Positions 57,285-64,000 of a DNA stretch of 64,000 bases are shown piece by piece. The notes beneath the pieces were generated by a model, which was given only the letters and a program-made list of their open reading frames with translations, searched no databases and had not been told where the DNA came from. The number at the start of each line of letters is the position of its first letter. Position 1 is the first letter of the stretch. The position numbers and the translations under genes were made by a program. Source of the DNA: Anaerolineae bacterium. Its GTDB lineage: Bacteria > Chloroflexota > Anaerolineae > Aggregatilineales > Ch27. Where the stretch lies: NCBI GenBank assembly GCA_013178165.1, contig JABLXG010000008.1:1-64000 (forward strand). The letters are read 5' to 3'.

Positions 57285-59087
57285 TCAGGAGATAGTGCCG
57301 GCACTGAGCAGAGCTTCCGCCTGCTGGCCAAAGCGACGGCCGGCGATGGTCAGATCGACGGCGATTCGCGCCCGGCGCTCCGCAAAGCCTGCCGGCGGTG
57401 TCACGCAGAAGCTGGCCGTCCCTGTACCGCTGGGTGGGAGCGCCAGCGCCAGCGGCCCATCGCCCTGCCAGCCAGCAGGGACAACGATGGTCAGCGTTGC
57501 TTCAGCCGGGCGCGGGAACGGATTGCGCACTTCCACCTGGAAGGTCACCGCCTGTCCGCTGTGGGCAAGGGCCTGGTAGGGCGTCAGACGCGCCAGGAAG
57601 CCTTCCGCCCCCAGGTCCGGCTCAAGCGGTTGCAGGTCGCGGTGCAGGGCATCCAGTTCGGCCCCCATCGCTTCCAGCTGGTCGAAGTAATCCGGCGTCA
57701 CCCACAAGGGATTCCAGTGGCCGGAGAGGATGATATCCGGTCTGATGCGCCGGTAAAGCGCCGCGCTCTGCGCGTAATCGCCAAGGCGGAAGCGGTTCGG
57801 ATACACGTAGTTCAGTTCCAGTCCGTCGTCGCCCTGATACTGGTCGCCGGTGGCCAGGACACGGTGGCCATCCACCTCGAACTCGATGGCGACCGCATAC
57901 AGGGTATGGCCGGGCAGAGGGTGCAGAGTCAGTGTGTATTCCTCCCACTGGATCGGCGTCTCCAGCGGCAGGTGGCGGTCGACCGGGATGGGGTCGTACC
58001 ACAGGCAGGGCAGATCGTAGCGAGTTGGGTTTTCCAGCACGTCAGCGAAGGATTCCGCCGCCCAGTGTTCGGTCTTTTCCACCTGCCGCAGCAGGTTGAT
58101 CCCGGCTACGTGATCATCGTGGTAGTGGGTCGGCATGACCACGGCGATCCGATCCACACCGAACTGCGCCTTGAGCGCCGGCAGGGTATGCAGCCAGGGA
58201 CGGCGCGAGGCGCGATCGCTGCCGGAGGCTTCGCCGGTTACGAAGTCATAGCCGAAATCGATCAGCAGCGCCGTGCGCCGTTCGGAGAGCAGTACGTAGG
58301 TGTTGGCGACCGAAGCCCGGTGTTGTAGCAGGTGGGGGGTGATCGTCCCGTAGGGGTGCTCGTGTAGCTCGAACAGGCGCGGGTTCTGGCCGCGCAGGCG
58401 CAACAGCCGCCAGAAGCGCTCGATCAGCAGGTCAATAGCCGGGCCCGGCGTGGTAATCGGGTCGCCGTGGGAGGGTAGGAGCGTAGCCGGCGCCTGCGCT
58501 TTCAGGTCAAGCAGCGCTGGGATGCTGGCGGCGACGCCCTCCGCACCGTTGTATGACCACTGAGTAGCGGCCATGCTCCAGACCTGGCCGGGCGCGGCGA
58601 TCAGATCGCCGGTGAAGGCGACACGCCGCCCGTTGATCTCAGCCAGCAGGGTGATTGAGCCGGTGGTATGCCCCGGCGTGGGCAGGATGGTGAAGCGCAG
58701 ACCGCCGAATTCGTACTCCGCGTAGTCCTGGAGCGTCCCAGCGATGGGGACAGATTCCAGCAGCGAGAAACGATCCTGGCGCATGTTGTAGTTGTTGAAG
58801 ATCGGGCGGGCCTGCCAGTGGGCATCTACCGCCCGGAAGAGGTCCTGCTCTGTGTGGGGAACCCAGATCGGGATGCCCGCCGCAACCGCCCGCGCCAGGC
58901 CCTGCCCCTGGTCGCGGTGGTGGTGGGTCATCAGCACGGCGGCTACCTGGTTAACACCGAGTGTGGATAGGTGATCAAGAACATCGCCGTTCCCAAAATC
59001 CACCAGCACGGCCGTTTCTCCACTACGGATCACGTAGACGTGACAGGTGTCTTCAAAACGGAACAGGTTTTCCAGGATGGCTTGCAT
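57285..59087 (-). CDS. Tandem metallo-beta-lactamase-fold protein
   Basis: 600 residues from ATG 59087, AGGAG 8 nt upstream. Two metallo-beta-lactamase domains are fused. The first (about 1-240) has MTHHHRDQGQ at about 53-62, where the last His of the HxHxDH motif is replaced by Gln. The second (about 265-480) has a canonical THYHDDHVAG at about 322. Each domain has a downstream TGDL/TGDQ-type Asp and a later His (LSGHWNPLW). The last 100 residues or so form a beta-sandwich (VTFQVEVRNPFPRPAEATL). There is no signal peptide. The substrate is unknown; one domain may be catalytic and the other altered. It is placed between GH38 and the UroD-like gene, within the glycosidase operon. Hydrolysis of a lactone or ester in sugar metabolism is only a guess. 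Confidence 0.85.
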   Translation of the reverse strand: MQAILENLFRFEDTCHVYVIRSGETAVLVDFGNGDVLDHLSTLGVNQVAAVLMTHHHRDQGQGLARAVAAGIPIWVPHTEQDLFRAVDAHWQARPIFNNYNMRQDRFSLLESVPIAGTLQDYAEYEFGGLRFTILPTPGHTTGSITLLAEINGRRVAFTGDLIAAPGQVWSMAATQWSYNGAEGVAASIPALLDLKAQAPATLLPSHGDPITTPGPAIDLLIERFWRLLRLRGQNPRLFELHEHPYGTITPHLLQHRASVANTYVLLSERRTALLIDFGYDFVTGEASGSDRASRRPWLHTLPALKAQFGVDRIAVVMPTHYHDDHVAGINLLRQVEKTEHWAAESFADVLENPTRYDLPCLWYDPIPVDRHLPLETPIQWEEYTLTLHPLPGHTLYAVAIEFEVDGHRVLATGDQYQGDDGLELNYVYPNRFRLGDYAQSAALYRRIRPDIILSGHWNPLWVTPDYFDQLEAMGAELDALHRDLQPLEPDLGAEGFLARLTPYQALAHSGQAVTFQVEVRNPFPRPAEATLTIVVPAGWQGDGPLALALPPSGTGTASFCVTPPAGFAERRARIAVDLTIAGRRFGQQAEALLSAGTIS

Positions 59088-59103
59088 GACCGGCGCTCCT
59101 GTG

Positions 59104-60237
59104 TCAGTCGTAGCGTCCGTACGTTCGGGCAACTTCAATCAGGGCGAAGATGTTTTCGTCCGGGGTATCGCGGCCGCATTGGTCGCCAGTGGACAGGATG
59201 AATCCGCCGCCCGCGCCCGCCGCGTCGATGGCCGCCCGCGCCGCGCGGGCTACATCCTCTGGCGTCCCAAGCAGCATCACATCAGTGGTATGCAGGTTGC
59301 CCATCAGGGCGATCTGGTGGCCGTGGGCCTGTTTGATCTCGGCCAGGTCGCAATCTCCCATCGGTGGGACTTCCAGTGGGTTGATGCAGTTGAGGTCACT
59401 CTCTTCCGCGCACCAGCGGACCAGCTCGCGTTCCTTGCCACAGGAGTGGAGCATAGTTGGTACCCCAGCCTCGCGGGCCATGCGCGTCAGCTTCTGGATG
59501 GTGGGGAAGGAAAGTTCACGGGCGATCCGGGGCGATTGCAGGGTCAGCGTGCCGGATGCGCCGAGCAGGACGAAGTCTGGCCGCTCGTCCAGGATCATTT
59601 CCATCTGCTTCAGAACCTGGCGCTCGTGAAGCTCACGCAGGCGTTCGATGGCCTCGTGGTTGTAGTAGTACCACAGGCTGAGGTCAGTCAGGCCACCTTC
59701 AAAGAGATCCAGCCAGGCCTGAAAACCCGGATAGCCAATGCTTACGCCGAAAGCGCCCAGTTCACCCAGCTCCTGGCGCTGCCGCCGCAGGAGATCCGGA
59801 TTGTAGCCAACCGGCGGCGCGAACCACGCCTCCAGCAGCGGCCACATCGTATCAATATCGCGGACAGGCCTGCCGGTGCGGGTGGGCGGATCGGCGATGT
59901 AATATGTCGTCTCGGTATAGTAGCGGTGACCGTCCTTCTGGCTGCGGGTACGTACAACCCACATTGTCTCCGTCTTGCGCATGTCCTCGACCGCACTGGA
60001 GCGTTCCCCCGGCCACTGGTACTGCATCGCGCCTTCGGTAAACCAGCCGTCGAACCCAAAGTATTTGACGGCTTCAATGTACGCCCGCCAGAGGGGCGGG
60101 TCGGCAAAGTAGTAGATCTCCCAGAATGGCTTGCCGGTCAACCGGCAGGGAATCATGTTGGAAATATCCGGCGCCACCGGCACCCGATCAGGTTGCCGGT
60201 TGGTCATGGCCGCGATCATCCGCTCGCGGGAGGTCAT
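59104..60237 (-). CDS. Uroporphyrinogen decarboxylase/MtaA-like family protein
   Basis: 377 residues from ATG 60237; MTSRERM is the conserved start of this family, although an ATG at 60258 would also be in frame. It has the URO-D TIM barrel: PDRVPVAPDISNM (about 16-28), LGASGTLTLQSPRI, and the metal-type site LHSCGKERELV (about 245). A later Cys is in STGDQCGRDTPDENI. HxC followed by a distant Cys is the zinc arrangement of MtaA/MtbA-type methylcobamide methyltransferases rather than of heme-synthesis HemE. No other heme or corrinoid gene is nearby. Relatives of this kind occur in carbohydrate clusters of Chloroflexota and Planctomycetes (general knowledge, not checked here). Its role in the operon is unknown. 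Confidence 0.82.
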   Translation of the reverse strand: MTSRERMIAAMTNRQPDRVPVAPDISNMIPCRLTGKPFWEIYYFADPPLWRAYIEAVKYFGFDGWFTEGAMQYQWPGERSSAVEDMRKTETMWVVRTRSQKDGHRYYTETTYYIADPPTRTGRPVRDIDTMWPLLEAWFAPPVGYNPDLLRRQRQELGELGAFGVSIGYPGFQAWLDLFEGGLTDLSLWYYYNHEAIERLRELHERQVLKQMEMILDERPDFVLLGASGTLTLQSPRIARELSFPTIQKLTRMAREAGVPTMLHSCGKERELVRWCAEESDLNCINPLEVPPMGDCDLAEIKQAHGHQIALMGNLHTTDVMLLGTPEDVARAARAAIDAAGAGGGFILSTGDQCGRDTPDENIFALIEVARTYGRYD

Positions 60238-60242
60238 GGTGC

Positions 60243-61556
60243 TTATACCAGTTCCCATCCATCCTCCGTGGCAAAGGCCCTGACCTGGCCGCGCTCGACG
60301 GCGTCAACCGCGTAGAGGTACATGGCCGCTGACCAGGACTGTCCGGCAAAGCCCATCGGGCGGCCTGACTGGCCGTGGAACCATTCGTTGAATTCCCACT
60401 CCTGGCGGATGCCCTGCTGGTTCATCCTGGCCAGGCGGCTAAGCTGGCAGCGGGCTTCCTCCAGCCGTCCGGCCCGCACCAGCGCCGCCACATAGAATCC
60501 GCCGATGAACGGCCAGGCTCCGCCATTATGGTAATGGTGTGGCAGGTTGAGGTTGCGGACGCGGAAGTAATCGCGCCAGTCCCGATCGCCGGGGTTGATG
60601 ACAGGGTAGAGCGCACGCACCGGGTGTGGCTCATTCAGGCCAGTGTTATGGATGTAATCCAGGATCAGGTTGGCCTTGCGGGAGTCGGCCACGCCGAACA
60701 GGATGGCCAGCAGGTTGCCAAGCGTGTCGAAGCGATCGGCATACTCGCGGAAGCCCATGTATGGCAGGTAGAAGGGTCGCACAACCAGTTCGGTTTCCAC
60801 GCGGTGCAGGGGATACAGCCATTCTTGCCGCTCGCGACGCACCCAGTCCCAGTCTTTTGGCTCCTCCGGCCCGACCCACAACAGGATGTTGATCTTGCGC
60901 CGGATGTCTTCCGCAGTACGGGCGTATTCATCGGCGGGCAGGCCCAGGGCGGCGGCCAGGTGCCCCATCGCCTTCCAGACGGCGAAGTACAGCACGTTGT
61001 CGTACAGGACGTTGTAGTGATTGGAAAAGAGATCGGCCCAGTCCATCGCTTCGTGGACTTCCAGCAGGCCGCATTCGTTGGAATCCTGGTAACGCAACCA
61101 CAGCAGAGTCTTTTCCAGGCTGGGCCAGGCGTGCCGCAGATAGGCAACATCGCGCCCCAGGATGAAGTGATAGTAATGGCCCAGGATGTACCACAGGTTG
61201 CTGTCCACACAGCCGGCGTGGGTGGTATCGGTGACGATGCGCCTGCCATTGGCGTCTGTGCCCAGATGGCCGCCCAGGGCGACCAGCGCCGGATCGTTGA
61301 TGTTCGTATAACCAACATTGTGCGGGATTTTGCCAAGCGCACTCTGGAACTGGCGCAGCGTGTCCAGCGAGCGCCGGTGAATCGCCCGGCCTTCGTCGTC
61401 GGGGCACAGCTCCAGCCCCAGACCGGCGATCATGCTATCCCGCGCCCAGACCTGCCGGTACGCCTGGCTGGAGCCAAGGATGCCCAGTTCGTCGCCATTG
61501 CCGATCAGAATACGTTCGGCGATATCTTTGCCGTGTTGAATCAGGTCGGTGTCCAT
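60243..61556 (-). CDS. (alpha/alpha)6-barrel glycosidase, amylo-alpha-1,6-glucosidase/GH100-like
   Basis: 437 residues, ATG 61556. The protein is helical, with Asp/Trp-rich motifs of an inverting (alpha/alpha)6-barrel hydrolase: YRQVWARDSMIAGLG (about 32-46, likely to hold a catalytic Asp), VDSNLWYILGHYYHF, MDWADLFSNHYNVLYDNVLY and the late YHNGGAWPFIGGFYVAAL and EWFHGQSGRPMGFAGQSW. The closest families I recognise are glycogen-debranching GDE-C domains and GH100 invertases. The assignment to either is tentative. It is soluble and lies in the glycosidase operon. TACAAT at 61617-61612 (minus) is a possible -10 for this segment of the operon. Confidence 0.72.
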   Translation of the reverse strand: MDTDLIQHGKDIAERILIGNGDELGILGSSQAYRQVWARDSMIAGLGLELCPDDEGRAIHRRSLDTLRQFQSALGKIPHNVGYTNINDPALVALGGHLGTDANGRRIVTDTTHAGCVDSNLWYILGHYYHFILGRDVAYLRHAWPSLEKTLLWLRYQDSNECGLLEVHEAMDWADLFSNHYNVLYDNVLYFAVWKAMGHLAAALGLPADEYARTAEDIRRKINILLWVGPEEPKDWDWVRRERQEWLYPLHRVETELVVRPFYLPYMGFREYADRFDTLGNLLAILFGVADSRKANLILDYIHNTGLNEPHPVRALYPVINPGDRDWRDYFRVRNLNLPHHYHNGGAWPFIGGFYVAALVRAGRLEEARCQLSRLARMNQQGIRQEWEFNEWFHGQSGRPMGFAGQSWSAAMYLYAVDAVERGQVRAFATEDGWELV

Positions 61557-61611
61557 ATCATCCTGTTTTCAAAGAGGTGCGCGCCGTGCCGCTATCATCT
61601 GAACGCGCTCG

Positions 61612-61617
61612 ATTGTA
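61612..61617 (-). promoter_or_regulatory. Candidate -10 (TACAAT) upstream of the debranching-like gene
   Basis: On the minus strand TACAAT occupies 61617-61612, 56 nt before the start at 61556 and downstream of the GH35 stop (61718). No good -35 is seen. If active it would split the GH operon into two transcripts. Confidence 0.3.
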
Positions 61618-61717
61618 CTGTGCTGTACCCCGTTAGTGACCTATTGCTTTTGGCCGTTCTTTGTCAGGCAAGGGGCTTAAGCCGCCTGCCTGTCGCCTAT
61701 GCCTTTTATTCACCAGC

Positions 61718-63781
61718 TTACGAATGCTCAGTTGGCCGGCGCATCAGCAGGGCGACGCCATCCTTGCGTGGCAGTTGTACGGTCAGCATACTGGCTGCCG
61801 GGAACGCCACCATGGTTGGTTGGCCGCCGGTCAGATTCTGGATCAGCCAGCGGCCTTCCGCCAGCAGACCCGGCTCAAGCTCGATTTCTGCTGCTTTGGC
61901 TTCATCGCCGGGGTTGACGGCAATCAGGATTGCCTCTTCCCCGCGGCGGAAGAAAGCCGTGTTCACGCCGGGCGTCCGCGACCGGCAGACGAGCGGCACA
62001 TCGGCCCAGCGGTGCAGCGCCAGCAGCGCCTCCGGCGTGGGTTGCAGATGGAGGACGGTCAGGCGGCCCTGACCGCGCACCTGCGTGAAGCCGATGGTGT
62101 AGCGTGTTCCAGCCTGCAGGTTGAACTGCAGAGCCAGTTCTTCCGAGGACAGACTGACCAGTGGCAGGCGCTCGGCCACAACAGGCTGGCCGGGGACGGT
62201 CGCATAATGGCCCAGCCAGGGACTTTCGATAATCTGGCCATCAAACAGGGACAGGCGCAGCGTGGCCGCCACGCCGGTCAGGAAGCCGTCCGGTGCGGGA
62301 ATCTCCAGCAGATTCAGGTGGCGCAGATGCTCGTCATAGTGCGGGTAGGCGCCCAGGCAGATCAGGTGGCCGCCGCCCTCAACGTACTCGACCAATCGCC
62401 GTTGCCCGGCTTCGTCAAGCCAGGGGCCGCCCGCGTACAGGGCCAGCGGGGCGTCTGTTGAACTGCGGCTGACATCCCAGAATTCATAGTCGATATCCGC
62501 TTCATAGAGGCTGTGCAACAGGAGGCGGCCCGGTCGCTCTGTACCGCGCTGGAGCGGGTCAAAGGTGACCGCGGTGCGAACCTGCTTGAGCAGGGCGGGC
62601 GGATCGATAGCCCGGTAAAGGTCGGTGATCTGGCGGAAGGCGGCAAAGAGATCGGGGCGGGTGCGGCCCCATTCGTTGATCGGACTCTGCGTCCAGTTAT
62701 CGCGGTTGACCAGCATGTACCAGTTCCAGCCAGCGACCCCCGCCAGCAGGGCGGAAAGGGCCATCAGGCGGTAGTGATTGGGCGGCAGCGTGCCCACATC
62801 AGCCAGCCAGTCGTGCCAGATGCCCGCTTCGAATTCCGGGATGTAGGGCAGCTTTGAATAGGTGCGGGTGTAGCGGACGGCTTCCAGCAGGTGGCGGTGT
62901 TCCTGGTGCCGCAGGGCGAATTCCCGCGAGGGATAGATATCCGGCCCGGCCAACCCGGCAAGCGCCTCAAAGTCAGCCCAGCGCTGCACACCCGTGCCGC
63001 TATAGGCGTTGAGCAGCATCGGCACATCAACACCCAGCCGACGGTAGGTATCTACTGCCCAGCGGGCGGCCCGGCTGGTGTACCAATGCAGGAAGGCACG
63101 GTAGTCGTGATAGCGGGCCTGCAGAGCGGGATCATCAGCGCAGGCGTCAGTTGTCACGGCGCGGGCCTCATTAAAGGAACGATAGGCGGTGTTCCAGGCG
63201 GCGTTGAGCGCCGCGATGTCTCCATAGCGTTCCTGCAGATATTCCTGAAAAAGGCCGCTTCCCTGGCCGAGACCAAGCGGTTCGGCGTAGAACTGCGGCC
63301 AGGGGTCGATTTCGTTGTCAGCCTGCCACAGGATGATCCGGCCGCCCTGGGTGGCCAGGTAAGGGCGGGCAGTCTCGGTGACGGCAGCCATGTAGTGCTC
63401 CGCCAGGGCCAGGTAGGCCGGGTGCAGGCGGTGATAGCGGGCCGCGTGATCGGGCACGCCGTTGTTCGACCATTCGCTGTAGATGTACGGTCCCGGTCGC
63501 AGGATAATCCAGAAGTCTTCCGCGGCCAGTAGCTGCAGAAAGCCAACCAGATCGCGTCGCGGGTCCGTCCGCCCGGTGAAGTCGTAGAGGCCGGGCGCGA
63601 CCTCATGAAAGTCCCAGCAAACATATGTAGCGACCACCTGCAGGCCAAGCTCTCTGACCCGCTGCAGGATAGGCCGCCAGTTGGCCGGGTCCAGCCGCCA
63701 GTAGTGAACTTCGCCGCTCAGCAGGGCGATGGGCTGGTCATCCACCCGGACCCTGCCTGCGGAGATGGTGACATTGGCCAT
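61718..63781 (-). CDS. GH35 beta-galactosidase-like glycoside hydrolase
   Basis: 687 residues from ATG 63781 (GGGAGAG upstream). The barrel (about 10-340) has GEVHYWR (23-29), the GPYIYSEW segment (97-104), the proton donor in WQADNEIDP (Glu157) and the nucleophile in IPEFEAGIWHDW (Glu at about 316). The central and C-terminal beta domains follow. The motif GEVHYWR with Asp-Asn-Glu instead of Glu-Asn-Glu differs a little from classical GH35 (QxENEY). GH42-like or other clan-A relatives are possible, so the exact sugar is uncertain; a beta-galactoside or glucosaminide is likely. There is no signal peptide. The start overlaps the stop of the gene upstream by one base (TGATG). Confidence 0.82.
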   Translation of the reverse strand: MANVTISAGRVRVDDQPIALLSGEVHYWRLDPANWRPILQRVRELGLQVVATYVCWDFHEVAPGLYDFTGRTDPRRDLVGFLQLLAAEDFWIILRPGPYIYSEWSNNGVPDHAARYHRLHPAYLALAEHYMAAVTETARPYLATQGGRIILWQADNEIDPWPQFYAEPLGLGQGSGLFQEYLQERYGDIAALNAAWNTAYRSFNEARAVTTDACADDPALQARYHDYRAFLHWYTSRAARWAVDTYRRLGVDVPMLLNAYSGTGVQRWADFEALAGLAGPDIYPSREFALRHQEHRHLLEAVRYTRTYSKLPYIPEFEAGIWHDWLADVGTLPPNHYRLMALSALLAGVAGWNWYMLVNRDNWTQSPINEWGRTRPDLFAAFRQITDLYRAIDPPALLKQVRTAVTFDPLQRGTERPGRLLLHSLYEADIDYEFWDVSRSSTDAPLALYAGGPWLDEAGQRRLVEYVEGGGHLICLGAYPHYDEHLRHLNLLEIPAPDGFLTGVAATLRLSLFDGQIIESPWLGHYATVPGQPVVAERLPLVSLSSEELALQFNLQAGTRYTIGFTQVRGQGRLTVLHLQPTPEALLALHRWADVPLVCRSRTPGVNTAFFRRGEEAILIAVNPGDEAKAAEIELEPGLLAEGRWLIQNLTGGQPTMVAFPAASMLTVQLPRKDGVALLMRRPTEHS

Positions 63782-64000
63782 CAGGAGTCTCTCCCTGTAG
63801 TTTGGGCACGCCACCGCATCCAGCTTTCACGAATCAGGCTGTAATCGGCCTCGGTCAGTGGCTCGCCGGTGGTGTCAATGTGGGTGGCGTAGTACAGCGA
63901 AGGCACGCCCAGCTCTGGTTGAAGCGCCACATATGCCCGCCAGGTGGCTTTGTCGGTAATCGGCCAGTTGTCGGTGTCGATGATCGCTTCGGGGCAGGCC
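63781..64000 (-). CDS. 3' end of a gene entering from the right edge (product unknown)
   Basis: The minus-strand frame is open from the window edge to a TGA at 63783-63781, which overlaps the GH35 ATG by one base. About 72 codons of the C-terminus are visible. It contains ATWRAYVALQPELGVPSLYY and IDTTGEPLTEADYSLIRESW and ends in a charged tail. No family was recognised. The tight TGATG junction indicates that it is the gene before GH35 in the same operon. Confidence 0.7.
   Translation of the reverse strand, partial: ACPEAIIDTDNWPITDKATWRAYVALQPELGVPSLYYATHIDTTGEPLTEADYSLIRESWMRWRAQTTGRDS

Noticed and set aside
60375-62072. Plus-strand open frame (565 codons) opposite the debranching-like and GH35 genes
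   Set aside because: It runs across two convincing minus-strand genes and their intergenic gap, as expected for a chance frame in GC-rich DNA.
1-64000. CRISPR arrays, tRNA or rRNA genes, insertion sequences, phage genes
   Set aside because: I read both strands and found no repeat-spacer arrays, cloverleaf candidates, transposase motifs or terminal inverted repeats that I could support. A tool-based scan (for example tRNAscan) would be needed for certainty.

Overview
The window is about 64 kb of GC-rich, densely packed bacterial DNA with short intergenic gaps. Many stop/start codons overlap (ATGA or TGATG), and no rRNA, tRNA, CRISPR array, insertion sequence or phage gene was seen. The gene content points to a heterotrophic bacterium, most plausibly a Chloroflexota/Anaerolineae-like lineage. 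The evidence is three sugar or peptide-type ABC transporters, many glycoside hydrolases, a seven-subunit Mrp antiporter, secreted Ig/FN3-like and NEW3 proteins, and an ECF sigma/anti-sigma pair. The taxonomic call is an inference from style and content, not from a marker gene.

Layout. 1-645 is the end of a secreted protein with thrombospondin type 3 calcium repeats. 772-3001 holds two tandem paralogous membrane proteins of unknown function. 3279-5759 is a CehA/McbA-type PHP metallohydrolase. 6170-9810 holds two paralogous secreted multidomain proteins. 9986-10633 is a fatty acid hydroxylase superfamily protein. 10739-18740 is a Mrp Na+/H+ antiporter operon (A, B-G) with a CBS protein and a site-2 protease built in, preceded by a DUF2294 gene. 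18983-27176 holds a sialate-lyase-like aldolase, a Dpp-type ABC transporter lacking ATPases, an IclR regulator, and a ROK/SIS/class II aldolase operon. 27595-30567 is a complete ribose/fructose-type ABC transporter. 30776-34891 holds an M14 peptidase, an alpha/beta hydrolase and a glutamate dehydrogenase.

From 35125 to the right edge the window is mainly a carbohydrate locus. A LacI regulator sits at the head of a maltose-type ABC transporter (no ATPase), followed by a CBM9 protein, a GH130 enzyme and a Gfo/Idh oxidoreductase. Divergent from it are a predicted helical-toroid protein and a second GH130. After an ABC exporter with a NEW3 protein (47407-50524) and the ECF sigma/anti-sigma pair (50823-52243) comes a minus-strand operon. 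It encodes GH2 beta-mannosidase, GH38 alpha-mannosidase, a double metallo-beta-lactamase-fold protein, a UroD/MtaA-like protein, an (alpha/alpha)6 glycosidase and a GH35 enzyme. The combination suits breakdown of mannose-containing glycans such as eukaryotic N-glycans.

The most unusual signals are regulatory. The two substrate-binding-protein genes that follow a regulator gene (21943-23550 and 41621-42883) share a leader with a perfect AAGGAGGTGA, a spacer of 24-26 nt and a second conserved block. All three transporters carry a strong hairpin between the binding-protein gene and the first permease gene. A near-perfect 26-bp palindrome overlaps the promoter in front of the LacI gene.
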